Origin: Christensenella sp. UBA5394
GTDB taxonomy: Bacteria > Bacillota > Clostridia > Christensenellales > CAG-138
Assembly: GCA_002409725.1 (NCBI GenBank)
Contig: DHOI01000069.1
Span: forward strand, 1 to 8,868
Direction: 5' to 3'
DNA length: 8,868 bases
The first letter of the stretch is position 1. Each line of letters opens with the position of its first letter. The position numbers and the translations under genes are program-made. Shown here in pieces: positions 1 to 7,142 of this stretch. Below the pieces are notes generated by a model. It had not been told where the DNA came from and searched no databases. It was given only the letters and a program-made list of their open reading frames with translations.

Positions 1-152
1 TGGCCCGCGAAGGCCGCCTGGGAGGTGGGGGCCAGCACCTTTTCTTCGACCAAGGTATTCCAACTGCCGCAAGCCGGGCACCTGCCCAGCCACTTGCCGC
101 TTTCGTAGCCGCATTCACCGCAGAGGAAGATGGTTTTAGCCTGCTTGGCCAT
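1..152 (-). CDS. radA: DNA repair protein RadA (Sms), N-terminal fragment
   Basis: This is the first 50 codons of a gene that continues past the left edge of the window. The product begins MAKQAKTIFLCGECGYESGK and has a four-cysteine zinc finger of the form CxxC (C11, C14) and CxxC (C25, C28), followed by GSWNTLVEE. That is the signature N-terminus of RadA/Sms. The family is a RecA-like, DnaB-like ATPase that helps branch migration and processing of recombination intermediates in the cytoplasm. The ATPase and Lon-like domains lie outside the window and cannot be checked. The ATG at 152-150 has a good Shine-Dalgarno, GAAAGGA at 165-159, six bases away. The gene sits 32 bp downstream of the propeller gene on the same strand, and I see no convincing terminator between them, so the two may share a transcript. 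Confidence 0.93.
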   Translation of the reverse strand, partial: MAKQAKTIFLCGECGYESGKWLGRCPACGSWNTLVEEKVLAPTSQAAFAG

Positions 153-184
153 GGCGCGTCCTTTCAAAATATAATGATGGTGGA

Positions 185-1393
185 TCAGGGGATGGCGACG
201 AACTTGACGATATCCCGCTCGCGGGTGGTCACGTCCATCCAGAATACATAATCATCGCTGATGCCCAGGAACTGGGCGTATTCATAATCGTGGGTCAGGC
301 GGTAGATGTTCTTGGTTTCAAACATATATACATAGACGGATTCGCCCCGAGAATAGGCAACGAAATCCGAACCCATACCAAAATCCACCACCGCGCTGTC
401 CAGCAGCTCGGGCGTGCCTGCGAGGCCGCGCGCAGCGTAAAGCTGGGTAGCGTTGCCGTGCACATCCGAGAGCCAGGCCGTATACGGGCCGATGCTCTTT
501 GGATCGTGCACAAAGGTGCCGGGGGTGTAGCTGCTGATGATGGAAGAGCTCAGGTCGATATAGTTGATGCTCGAGATATCCGATTCGCCCTCCGCCGTGG
601 CGGAATCCGCCCAAAGTAGCTTCCCCTTGTACAGGCTGGGCTTGCTCTGGCCGTATACCGTGCCGGGGAACATCTCGACCACCGTGCTTTCCATGGTAGT
701 TAGGTCGCAAACGAAGAGCTTTTCCCGCTTGGAGCCCGTGCGATCCATAAAGGCCACGTTGTCGCCGTCGAGTATGGGCTCGGGCTGGCCTGTATAGATA
801 TCCTTGATCTTTACGGGATTAAATGGACTGGCCGTGAGATCTACAGCCATCAGCGCGCCGCCGCCGTCCATCTTGGCGTCCAGGTATACCAGCCACTTGT
901 CGTTGAACTTGGGGAACATGAAGTGGGCGTTCTCTGGGGAGAGGGACAGGAGCTCCGAGGTACGGGCCGCCGGGTCGAACCAGCACATCTGCTGCATGTG
1001 AACCCGGTTGTTGTCCGCCTGAATGGCCTTGCCCGCGCAGATGATCATCTTGCCATTGTGTACGAAGGGATCGGAGAGCCATTTATATTCGGCGGGAAGA
1101 TCCAGCACCACCTCCTGCGTGTGCTCCGTAGCATTGAAATAGGTGATGGGGTGTGGAGTAGGTGTGGGGCGGGGGGTGGGCGCAGGGGTAGCCTCCGGCA
1201 GGAAAGGCGGCTTGTAATCAAAATTCAACCATTCCGCAGCCTTTGGTAGCGCCAAATAAAAGATCAGCGCGGCGATGGTTAAAACGAGCAAAATGGCCCC
1301 GCCGATAAGCAGAAAGGGCCACCAATTGCTTTGCTTAATGCTGCGGCGCCGGCGAATTTTGCGCCCACGCCGACTGAAACGCTGTCGCTTCAT
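185..1393 (-). CDS. Membrane-anchored beta-propeller-like protein of unknown function
   Basis: I do not recognise a named family. The 402-residue product has an Arg/Lys-rich cytoplasmic N-terminus (residues 1-21), one membrane segment (about 25-50), and a Pro/Thr linker (about 67-82, alternating TP/PTP). An extracytoplasmic domain of about 310 residues follows. It contains repeated short strands ending in patterns such as KWLVYLDA, DNVAFMDR, GKLLWADS, PYTAWLSD, DFVAYSRG and DYVFWMDV. These recur every 40-50 residues, as in TolB/WD40-like propellers, with about six or seven blades. The topology predicts an anchored, outward-facing propeller of the kind often involved in protein or cell-wall contacts; no catalytic motif is visible. 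I chose the ATG at 1393 over the one at 1408 because CGAGG (1405-1401) lies seven bases before it, and the predicted transcript start falls only a few bases upstream of 1408. The gene is divergent from the polyamine operon and upstream of radA. Confidence 0.85.
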   Translation of the reverse strand: MKRQRFSRRGRKIRRRRSIKQSNWWPFLLIGGAILLVLTIAALIFYLALPKAAEWLNFDYKPPFLPEATPAPTPRPTPTPHPITYFNATEHTQEVVLDLPAEYKWLSDPFVHNGKMIICAGKAIQADNNRVHMQQMCWFDPAARTSELLSLSPENAHFMFPKFNDKWLVYLDAKMDGGGALMAVDLTASPFNPVKIKDIYTGQPEPILDGDNVAFMDRTGSKREKLFVCDLTTMESTVVEMFPGTVYGQSKPSLYKGKLLWADSATAEGESDISSINYIDLSSSIISSYTPGTFVHDPKSIGPYTAWLSDVHGNATQLYAARGLAGTPELLDSAVVDFGMGSDFVAYSRGESVYVYMFETKNIYRLTHDYEYAQFLGISDDYVFWMDVTTRERDIVKFVAIP

Positions 1394-1400
1394 GCCGATA

Positions 1401-1405
1401 CCTCG
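1401..1405 (-). promoter_or_regulatory. Ribosome binding site that sets the propeller gene start
   Basis: CGAGG, read on the minus strand, stands seven bases before the ATG at 1393. The in-frame ATG at 1408 has only AT-rich, promoter-like sequence in front of it and no Shine-Dalgarno. This favours the shorter protein. Confidence 0.65.
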
Positions 1406-1420
1406 CATAATATTGTCTAT

Positions 1421-1449
1421 ATTATAGCATACGGCTCCGCCCCCAGCAA
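1421..1449 (-). promoter_or_regulatory. Extended -10 promoter of the propeller gene
   Basis: On the minus strand a perfect extended -10, TGCTATAAT (1429-1421), is preceded after a 17-base spacer by TTGCTG (1449-1444), a weak 3/6 match to the -35 consensus. The expected transcript start is near 1414, giving a leader of about 20 bases that contains the CGAGG ribosome binding site. The promoter is divergent from the operon promoter, with about 75 bp between the two -35 elements. Confidence 0.7.
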
Positions 1450-1525
1450 TGCGCGGCTAGTTTTTTCACAAAGCGGCTACAGATGGCCCACTCACAACAA
1501 TAATAAACAAAAAGTAACGCAATAC

Positions 1526-1554
1526 TTGACTTTCACGCGTAAAGGTGGTTTAAT
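1526..1554 (+). promoter_or_regulatory. Sigma-A-type promoter of the polyamine operon
   Basis: TTGACT (1526-1531, 5/6 to consensus) and TTTAAT (1549-1554, 5/6) are separated by exactly 17 bases. The transcript should begin near 1561 and carry a leader of about 70 bases before the regulator's ATG at 1634. A perfect 17-bp palindrome begins about five bases after the predicted start, suggesting repression at this promoter. Confidence 0.75.
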
Positions 1555-1565
1555 CTTCTATGCGT

Positions 1566-1582
1566 GTTTAGAGTCTCTAAAC
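1566..1582. promoter_or_regulatory. Candidate operator: 17-bp perfect palindrome
   Basis: GTTTAGAGTCTCTAAAC is a perfect inverted repeat with 8-base arms (1566-1573 and 1575-1582) around a single central T. It lies at about +5 to +22 of the predicted operon transcript, a classic position for steric repression. Its size and symmetry suit a dimeric XRE helix-turn-helix protein, and the gene directly downstream encodes one. That the palindrome binds this regulator is inference. Confidence 0.6.
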
Positions 1583-1633
1583 TTTGGGTTTATATTTATG
1601 CCAGCGGCGCGGCCGCAAAAAAGAGGGAAAGCT

Positions 1634-2176
1634 ATGATAGACATCGGCGATAAGATCAAGCGGCAGCGGCTCAAGCTGGGCCTCACGCAGGAAGAACTGG
1701 CGGCGCGGACGGAGCTTTCCAAGGGCTTCATCTCCCAGCTCGAGCGCAACCTGACCTCGCCCAGCATTGCTACGCTTATGGATATACTCGAGACGCTGGG
1801 CACGGATATCTCCGCCTTCTTTTTAGAGGCTACGCCGCAGAAGGTAGTCTTCGCGGCCGAGGATATGTTCATCAAGGAGGATGTGGAAAAAGGCTACGCC
1901 ATCGAGTGGCTGGTGCCCAACGCCCAGAAGAACCAGCTCGAGCCCATCCTTGTAACGCTCTCTCCCGGCGGGGAAACGCCGGCCCAGGACCCCCACGAGG
2001 GCGAGGAATTCGGCTATGTGCTTGCAGGCAGCGTATATATCTTCCTGGGTGAACAGAAGCACCGCGTGCGGCGGGGCGAAAGCTTCTGCTTCCAGCCCGC
2101 CAGCCTGCATTTTATCAAAAATATGGGCCGCAGCGAGGCTAGGCTCCTGTGGGTGGCCACGCCGCCTTCTTTCTAA
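1634..2176 (+). CDS. XRE-family HTH regulator with C-terminal cupin domain (PuuR-like, polyamine responsive)
   Basis: The 180-residue protein has an N-terminal XRE helix-turn-helix (about 7-61, with [20 protein letters not shown]) and a C-terminal cupin (about 105-175). The cupin holds [20 protein letters not shown] (120-139) and a closing [13 protein letters not shown] stretch. H121, E125 and H159 are plausible ligand- or metal-contacting residues. This architecture matches PuuR-type regulators, which sense small molecules including putrescine. In Clostridia such genes commonly head potABCD operons, as here, so an autoregulatory repressor of polyamine uptake is the likely role. The open frame runs back to 1331, but the upstream part covers both promoters. 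The ATG at 1634 is supported by AGAGGG at 1622-1627, six bases away, and starts at the usual family N-terminus. The stop lies 23 bp before potA. Confidence 0.92.
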   Translation: MIDIGDKIKRQRLKLGLTQEELAARTELSKGFISQLERNLTSPSIATLMDILETLGTDISAFFLEATPQKVVFAAEDMFIKEDVEKGYAIEWLVPNAQKNQLEPILVTLSPGGETPAQDPHEGEEFGYVLAGSVYIFLGEQKHRVRRGESFCFQPASLHFIKNMGRSEARLLWVATPPSF

Positions 2177-2199
2177 ATTATGAGAACGAGGATTGGATG

Positions 2200-3330
2200 A
2201 TGAGCAAGCATTTGATTGACCTTCAGCAGCTGCGCAAGGAATACGACGGCGTGGACGTGCTTAAAAATATCGATTTATATATCCGCGACGGGGAGTTCCT
2301 TACCCTGCTCGGGCCTTCGGGCTGCGGCAAAACCACCATGCTACGCCTGATTGCGGGCTTTGCCCTGCCCTCAAGCGGCCAGGTGGTCATGGATGGCAAG
2401 GATCTTACACATGTGCCCCCCTACAAGCGGCGGGTGAATACGGTCTTCCAGAAATACGCCCTCTTTCCCCATTTAAATGTTTACGACAACATCGCCTTTG
2501 GCCTAAAAATCCAAAAGCTGCCCAAGGCCGAGATCGAAACCAGAGTCAACGAAATGCTGGAGCTGGTCAATCTGGTGGGCTATGGCAAGCGCTGGGTGGA
2601 TCAGCTTTCGGGCGGCCAGCAGCAGCGGGTAGCCATCGCCCGGGCGCTGGTGAACCGGCCGCAGGTGCTGCTTTTGGATGAGCCCCTGGGCGCGCTGGAT
2701 CTCAAGCTGCGCAAGGGCATGCAGCTCGAGCTCAAGCGCATGCAGCAAAAGCTGGGCATTACCTTTATTTATGTAACGCATGACCAGGAAGAGGCCCTTA
2801 CCATGAGCGATACCATCGTGGTGATGAACGAGGGCGTAATCCAGCAGATCGGCACGCCCGCGGATATCTATAACGAGCCCAAGAACATCTTCGTAGCCAA
2901 GTTCATCGGCGAGAGCAACATCCTGCCCGGCGTGATGCTGGAGGATTATCGGGTGCGCTTCCATGACCGCGAATATGAGTGTGTGGACGCGGGCTTTGCC
3001 CAAAATTCCCAGGTTGATGTGGTGGTGCGGCCCGAGGATATCGACCTGTATCCCATCGAAGAAGGCCGTACGGGCCTTGCAGGCGTGGTTAAAAGCGTGC
3101 TGTTTATGGGCGTGCATTATGAGTTCCGGGTGGATACGGACGGCTTCGTGTGGACGGTGCATTCTACGGATTATATCGCCCCGGAGAGCCGGGTAAGCAT
3201 GACCATCGTGCCGGATGCCATCCACATCATGCACAAAAGCCTTAACCCGGATGAGCAGGAGGCCCCCACGGCGGATGAGCGCTTTGAGGCTGCCATCGTG
3301 GAGGAGCTGGCGGAGGAGGAAGCGGAATGA
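2200..3330 (+). CDS. potA: Spermidine/putrescine ABC transporter ATP-binding protein PotA
   Basis: This is the cytoplasmic ATPase that powers polyamine import through PotB/PotC. The 376-residue product shows every ABC motif in order: Walker [10 protein letters not shown] (38-46), Q-loop Q84 in [10 protein letters not shown], signature LSGGQQQR (136-143), Walker B VLLLDEP (156-162), D-loop GALD, and switch histidine H194 in THDQEEA. A C-terminal TOBE-like domain (about 240-345), with the VVVRPEDI motif, follows. It ends in a very acidic tail of about 25 residues ([17 protein letters not shown] then AEEEAE) that I do not associate with the core family. Two adjacent ATGs (2197, 2200) are possible; the second has better spacing (7 bases) from GAGGA at 2188-2192. 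The last four bases overlap the potB start, so translation is probably coupled. Confidence 0.96.
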   Translation: MSKHLIDLQQLRKEYDGVDVLKNIDLYIRDGEFLTLLGPSGCGKTTMLRLIAGFALPSSGQVVMDGKDLTHVPPYKRRVNTVFQKYALFPHLNVYDNIAFGLKIQKLPKAEIETRVNEMLELVNLVGYGKRWVDQLSGGQQQRVAIARALVNRPQVLLLDEPLGALDLKLRKGMQLELKRMQQKLGITFIYVTHDQEEALTMSDTIVVMNEGVIQQIGTPADIYNEPKNIFVAKFIGESNILPGVMLEDYRVRFHDREYECVDAGFAQNSQVDVVVRPEDIDLYPIEEGRTGLAGVVKSVLFMGVHYEFRVDTDGFVWTVHSTDYIAPESRVSMTIVPDAIHIMHKSLNPDEQEAPTADERFEAAIVEELAEEEAE

Positions 3331-4154
3331 AGCGCACCGTGTTTGCCTACCCCTACATCGTGTGGATGCTGATCTTCATCCTGGCGCCCATGCTGCTGAT
3401 CGTCTGGTATGCCTTCACCAAGAATGGGGCCTTTACGCTTACGAACCTAGGGGCTGCGCTGCGCGATCCGATCTATATGCAGGTGCTAGCCCGCTCCGTG
3501 TGGATCGCCTTTGAGGCCACCGTTATCTGCCTGCTGCTGGGCTATCCCATCGCCTGGATGCTTTCCACCATGAAAAAGAGCACCGCTGCCATCCTCTACG
3601 TGCTTTTCGTGGTGCCCATGTGGATGAATTTCCTGCTGCGCACCTATGCCTGGCAGGCCCTGCTCGATAGCGCCGGTATCCTCAATTCCATCCTGGCTTT
3701 CTTCGGCCTGCCGCCGCAGAACCTACTATATACGGAGGAGGCCATCATGCTGGGTACGGTGTATAACTTCCTGCCCTTTATGGTGCTGCCCATCTACTCC
3801 GTTCTGGTCAAGCTGGATAAATCCTTGGTGGAGGCGGCTTATGATTTGGGCGCGAACGGCGTGACCACCTTTTTTAAGGTGATCCTGCCCCAGTCCATCC
3901 CCGGCGTGATCAGCGGCATCACCATGGTGTTCATTCCCGCCATTACCGCCTTTGCCATCTCCAGACTTTTGGGCGGCAGCAAATTCATGCTTTATGGCGA
4001 TTTGATCGAGAACCAGTTCATCACCCTGGGCCGGGATGCCTGGCCCGTGGGCAGCGCGCTTAGCTTCATCTTGCTGGTGCTGGTGCTGATTTCCATGGCC
4101 GTGATGCGGCGGGCCGAGCGCGAGGCCGGTGAGGAAGGGGGTATGCTCTGGTGA
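3327..4154 (+). CDS. potB: Spermidine/putrescine ABC transporter permease PotB
   Basis: The product is an inner-membrane permease subunit that pairs with PotC to form the polyamine channel. The 275 residues show about six hydrophobic segments (roughly 10-30, 58-80, 87-108, 140-162, 192-213 and 241-260). The cytoplasmic EAA loop, [20 protein letters not shown] (169-188), contacts the ATPase. The stretch [15 protein letters not shown] (95-109) is typical of PotB rather than PotC. Length matches the family. The ATG overlaps the potA stop in ATGA, and GGAGGAGG within the potA tail acts as the ribosome binding site. The 3' end overlaps potC by four bases. I see no frameshift or missing motif. Confidence 0.95.
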   Translation: MKRTVFAYPYIVWMLIFILAPMLLIVWYAFTKNGAFTLTNLGAALRDPIYMQVLARSVWIAFEATVICLLLGYPIAWMLSTMKKSTAAILYVLFVVPMWMNFLLRTYAWQALLDSAGILNSILAFFGLPPQNLLYTEEAIMLGTVYNFLPFMVLPIYSVLVKLDKSLVEAAYDLGANGVTTFFKVILPQSIPGVISGITMVFIPAITAFAISRLLGGSKFMLYGDLIENQFITLGRDAWPVGSALSFILLVLVLISMAVMRRAEREAGEEGGMLW

Positions 4155-4954
4155 AACGGATAGCCGACTTTTTCAAGGGCACCTATTTGGGGCTGATGCT
4201 GCTCTTCCTCTATGCGCCCATCATCGTGTTGATGGTGTTCTCCTTTAACGAATCCAAAACCATGGGCCATTGGTCCGGTTTCTCCTTTAAGTGGTACGAG
4301 GCCCTGCTTTCGGATGCAACCATCATGGACGCGCTGTGGGTCACCTTGTCTGTGGCCATTATTTCCGCTATCGCGGCCACGGCCATCGGCACCTTTGCCG
4401 CCATCGGCATCCACTCCATGAAGAAGAGCCCCAAATCCGTGGTGGAGAATATTTCCCAGCTGCCCATGGTAAACCCGGATTTGGTCACCGGCATCAGCTT
4501 TATGATGCTCTTTGCGCTCCTTGGCATTAAGGGCGGGTATACTCGCATGCTGATCGCGCACATCACCTTTAACATCCCTTATGTAATCTTCTCCGTGCTG
4601 CCCAAGCTGCGCCAAAGCTCCAACAACCTTTACGAGGCGGCGATGGACCTGGGCTGCACGCCCTGGATGGCCCTGCGCAAGGTGGTGATCCCGGATATCA
4701 TGCCGGGCATCGTTTCGGGCTTTATCCTCTCCTTCACCCTGAGCCTGGATGATTTCGTGGTAAGCTGGTTCGCCACCTCCGGCATCCAGAACCTGTCGAT
4801 CTACATCTACTCCATCGCCCGCCGGGGCATCAGCCCCAAGATCAACGCCCTGAGCGCCATTATGTTCGTGGCGGTGATGACATTGCTGCTCTTCGTGAAC
4901 CTGCGCAGCCTCAAGGAGGAGCGCGAAGCGGAGAAGCAAATAAAGCGCCTGTAA
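4151..4954 (+). CDS. potC: Spermidine/putrescine ABC transporter permease PotC
   Basis: This is the second permease subunit of the polyamine importer. The 267 residues hold about six membrane segments (roughly 11-31, 60-85, 112-126, 135-151, 186-203 and 233-251). The EAA loop, EAAMDLGCTPWMALRKVVIP (162-181), is followed by DIMPGIVSGFILSFTLSLDD, a hallmark of PotC. The N-terminal region has the family's FNESKTMGHWSGFSFKWYE stretch. The start is GTG, overlapping the potB stop as GTGA, with AGGAAGGGGG about nine bases upstream. A non-ATG start in an overlapping junction suggests expression by translational coupling. After the stop comes an 86-bp gap with a strong hairpin before potD. Confidence 0.95.
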   Translation: MKRIADFFKGTYLGLMLLFLYAPIIVLMVFSFNESKTMGHWSGFSFKWYEALLSDATIMDALWVTLSVAIISAIAATAIGTFAAIGIHSMKKSPKSVVENISQLPMVNPDLVTGISFMMLFALLGIKGGYTRMLIAHITFNIPYVIFSVLPKLRQSSNNLYEAAMDLGCTPWMALRKVVIPDIMPGIVSGFILSFTLSLDDFVVSWFATSGIQNLSIYIYSIARRGISPKINALSAIMFVAVMTLLLFVNLRSLKEEREAEKQIKRL

Positions 4955-4990
4955 CGCAGCCCGATAGGGCGCGCCGCAGATAGACCAGGC

Positions 4991-5009
4991 CGCCGCCCGC
5001 CGGGCGGCG
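4991..5009 (+). promoter_or_regulatory. GC-only hairpin between potC and potD
   Basis: CGCCGCCC (4991-4998) can pair with GGGCGGCG (5002-5009) around a three-base loop, giving an eight-pair, all-GC stem. No U-run follows, so it is not a standard terminator. It ends 13 bases before the potD Shine-Dalgarno. A likely role is blocking 3' exonuclease decay of the upstream message or partial attenuation, which would set the PotD-to-permease ratio. Confidence 0.6.
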
Positions 5010-5022
5010 CATGCAAAACCGA

Positions 5023-5030
5023 AAAGGAGG
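5023..5030 (+). promoter_or_regulatory. Strong ribosome binding site of potD
   Basis: AAAGGAGG is a near-perfect Shine-Dalgarno ten bases before the ATG at 5041. It rules out the in-frame ATG at 5011, which lies upstream of it and would place extra residues before the lipoprotein signal. It is the strongest site in the operon, consistent with high PotD synthesis. Confidence 0.85.
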
Positions 5031-5040
5031 AACCCTGCCC

Positions 5041-6102
5041 ATGAACCTGTACTCGAATATCAAGAAAAAGATCGCGCTCATCCTGGCCCTGCTAATGATC
5101 GCAGCCCTTTGCGGTTGCGTCGGCGGCGAGAAGGCCACCACCCTTTATGTCCTCAACTGGGGGGATTATATCGACGAAGCGCTGCTCACCGAGTTCGAAG
5201 AGGAAAGCGGCATCAAGATCAACTACACCTCCATGGCCACCAATGAAGAGATGATGGTCAAGCTGCAGGAGCCGGATTGCATCTACGATGTCTGCTTCCC
5301 TTCGGACTATATTATCGAAAAGCTGGTGGCGCAGGATCTCCTGCACGAGCTCAATAAGGATAACATCCCTAACCTCGTCAACATCGACCAGCGCTTTATG
5401 GATCTGGATTTCGACCCGGGCAACAAATACTCCGTACCCTATATGTGGGGCACCGTGGGTATTCTTTATAACACCACCATGGTGAGCGACCCGGTGGATA
5501 GCTGGGATATCCTCTGGAATGAGAAATACAGCGGCCAGATTTTGATGTACGACAGCATCCGCGATACCATGGGCGTGGCCCTGATGAAGCTGGGCCGCTC
5601 CGTCAATACCCGCGACGAGCAGGATATCAAGGACGCGGAGGAAGCCCTCATCGCCCAAAAGCCTCTGGTGCTGGCCTACCTGGGCGATTCCATCAAGGAT
5701 CGCATGATCTCGGGCGGCGGCGCGCTGGCTATCGTCTATTCCGGCGACGCGATGTGGTGCATGGATGAGAACCCGGATCTTGCTTATGCCGTGCCCAAAA
5801 CCGGCACCAACCTCTGGTTCGACAACATCATCATCCCCAAAACCAGCAAGCATACCGAGGAGGCCGAGGCTTTCATCAACTTCCTCTGCGACGCGGACGT
5901 GGCCGCGCAGAATGCCGAATATATTGGCTATTCCACCCCCAATGCCCCGGCGCTACAATTGATGGGCGAGGACTATATCAACAACGAGACCTACAACCCC
6001 CCACAGGAGCTGCTCGATAAGTGCGAGATCTTCCACGATCTGGGTGATTTTATCACCGTTTACAACGACGCTTGGAACCGAGTCAAATCCTATGTAGGAT
6101 AA
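5041..6102 (+). CDS. potD: Spermidine/putrescine-binding lipoprotein PotD
   Basis: The product is the extracytoplasmic polyamine receptor that delivers substrate to PotB/PotC. The 353 residues begin with a lipoprotein signal: KKK at 8-10, a hydrophobic core at 11-22, and lipobox LCGC with Cys26 as the expected lipidated residue. The mature part opens with LYVLNWGDYIDEALLTEFEE, the usual PotD start. Likely ligand-pocket residues, aligned by eye to E. coli PotD from memory, are W40 and Y43 (NWGDY), S88 and Y90 (PSDY), D175 (DSIRD), W259 and D261 (LWFDN), and Y297 (IGYSTPN). A pocket position that I recall as Trp in E. coli appears to be Tyr233 here. Putrescine versus spermidine preference cannot be read from this. 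The gene ends the operon, and a strong terminator follows. Confidence 0.95.
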   Translation: MNLYSNIKKKIALILALLMIAALCGCVGGEKATTLYVLNWGDYIDEALLTEFEEESGIKINYTSMATNEEMMVKLQEPDCIYDVCFPSDYIIEKLVAQDLLHELNKDNIPNLVNIDQRFMDLDFDPGNKYSVPYMWGTVGILYNTTMVSDPVDSWDILWNEKYSGQILMYDSIRDTMGVALMKLGRSVNTRDEQDIKDAEEALIAQKPLVLAYLGDSIKDRMISGGGALAIVYSGDAMWCMDENPDLAYAVPKTGTNLWFDNIIIPKTSKHTEEAEAFINFLCDADVAAQNAEYIGYSTPNAPALQLMGEDYINNETYNPPQELLDKCEIFHDLGDFITVYNDAWNRVKSYVG

Positions 6103-6125
6103 ATAGCTTTCCTCAGAATAAGCAG

Positions 6126-6152
6126 GGGCGGCGCATCCTTGATGCGCCGCCC
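6126..6152 (+). terminator. Terminator after potD, between convergent genes
   Basis: GGGCGGCGCATC (6126-6137) and GATGCGCCGCCC (6141-6152) form a perfect 12-bp stem with a three-base CTT loop. The tail TTCGTCTATTCC is only moderately T-rich. The hairpin sits in the 55-bp gap between potD and the convergent WYL regulator and may serve both, though the minus-strand tail is poorer in T. Confidence 0.85.
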
Positions 6153-6157
6153 TTCGT

Positions 6158-7141
6158 CTATTCCTGTGGTTCGGGTTCGTTCTCATACATGGCCAAGGCC
6201 GCTTGCAGGCTTTGCCGCATGGCCTGCCGCAAGCCGTGCGGCTCCAGCACCTCCAGATCATCGCCAAATGAGAGCAGCCAGGCCGTCAGGTCCGGCCCCA
6301 GTGACGCCTCCGCCGCAAGCAGGAAACGGCCATCCGCCTGCCTGTGCGGGGGCTGGCAGGGCTCGAGGCGTGCGAGCGCCGCAGGCAGCGCTTCCTCCCG
6401 GCAGGCGAGCAGCAGGGGGGCGTGCTCGCCTGCACAAAGGCGGGCCTGGCGGGCGGCGTAATCCCAGGCGTCAAAGGCGACTGCATAGGGGCCCGCCCGC
6501 GCAAAATGCCGCCAGGGCGTGGCATCCCGCCGTACGGCGGTGATATGCGAAAGCGGTAGCAGCGATAAACCCTCCCGGCCTTCGAGGGTACAGACCAAGC
6601 AGCAACGGCCCTCGGCCATGATGATTGCATAGGGGCTGGCCCGCAGGCGGTTGGCCGGGAAGCCGCCCTGGCTCTCGCCCTCTCTGTAGGAAAAGGTGAT
6701 TTGGCAGCAACCCGCAATGGCGGCTTGCAGGGCTTCCAGGCTGCGCAGAGCCTCGTCGTTGGGGGCCTTGGGCGCACCCAGGCCGGGTGCAAGGGCGCTT
6801 TGCGCCTGATGGCGGCTCAAAAATAGGCCCAGTCGGTTGGTCAAATCCTCCGTGCGCCGCCTGGTGAGAAAGGGAGCGGCGCGCAGGGCTTCCGCCAGGA
6901 TGCGAACCTCCCCGGGGAGGAAGGCACGGCCTTTGAGATAGTAACCGGCCGCGCTCTTATGGATATCCACGCCGTATTTGATTAACGCCTGGATATCGCG
7001 GTAGATGCTCTTGCGCTCGGCGGCGATATCCCGTTCCGCCAGGGCATCCACCAATTGGGGAACGGTGAGGCGATGGGCCTCGTCCGTCTCCTGACGGAAA
7101 ATATCCAGTAGGTATAATAGCCGAAGGTTGGTATAGGTCAT
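6158..7141 (-). CDS. WYL-domain transcriptional regulator (DeoR/HTH_11 type)
   Basis: The 327-residue protein has an N-terminal winged helix-turn-helix (about 5-65), with RLTVPQLVDALAE, then the recognition-helix stretch ERKSIYRDIQALIKYGVDI and the wing GYYLKGR. A central WYL domain follows (about 135-210: ITFSYREG, RASPYAIIMAEGRCCLVC, and LSHITAVRRDATP). A C-terminal WCX-like region ends in FGDDLEVLEPHGLRQAM. WYL regulators bind DNA and are thought to sense nucleic acid or nucleotide ligands; this one's ligand and targets are unknown. The tripeptide that names the domain is changed here to Cys-Cys-Leu (180-182). I chose the ATG at 7141; an in-frame TTG at 7150 lies inside the upstream gene. 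The start comes one base after that gene's TGA, so translation is probably coupled. No separate promoter is evident. Confidence 0.88.
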   Translation of the reverse strand: MTYTNLRLLYLLDIFRQETDEAHRLTVPQLVDALAERDIAAERKSIYRDIQALIKYGVDIHKSAAGYYLKGRAFLPGEVRILAEALRAAPFLTRRRTEDLTNRLGLFLSRHQAQSALAPGLGAPKAPNDEALRSLEALQAAIAGCCQITFSYREGESQGGFPANRLRASPYAIIMAEGRCCLVCTLEGREGLSLLPLSHITAVRRDATPWRHFARAGPYAVAFDAWDYAARQARLCAGEHAPLLLACREEALPAALARLEPCQPPHRQADGRFLLAAEASLGPDLTAWLLSFGDDLEVLEPHGLRQAMRQSLQAALAMYENEPEPQE

Positions 7142-7142
7142 A

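Noticed and set aside
1141..1200. Low-complexity GTGGGG-rich repeat on the plus strand
   Set aside because: It encodes the Thr-Pro linker of the propeller protein on the minus strand, so it is coding rather than a separate repeat element.
1609..1616. GCGGCCGC palindrome in the regulator leader
   Set aside because: A short GC palindrome is expected by chance in such GC-rich DNA, and it is not positioned like an operator.
1331..1633. N-terminal extension of the XRE-cupin reading frame
   Set aside because: It runs through two promoters and the palindrome, lacks a ribosome binding site, and the ATG at 1634 has one and matches the family's usual start.
2503..3234. Long minus-strand open frame (243 codons) opposite potA
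   Set aside because: His/Gln/Leu-rich translation without recognisable domains, fully antisense to a gene with all ABC motifs; an effect of high GC content.
3992..4939. Long minus-strand open frame (315 codons) opposite potB/potC
   Set aside because: The translation is very His/Gly/Asp-rich and low in complexity, with no ribosome binding site that I can defend; it mirrors the codon bias of the permease genes.
5011..5040. Earlier in-frame ATG for potD
   Set aside because: It lies upstream of the AAAGGAGG ribosome binding site and would add residues before a complete lipoprotein signal.
5092..5853. Minus-strand open frame (253 codons) opposite potD
   Set aside because: Antisense shadow of a well-supported gene, with no domain or upstream signal of its own.
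6072..6543. Plus-strand open frames overlapping the WYL regulator
   Set aside because: Arg/Ala/Pro-rich shadow translations that pass through the terminator hairpin at 6126-6152.
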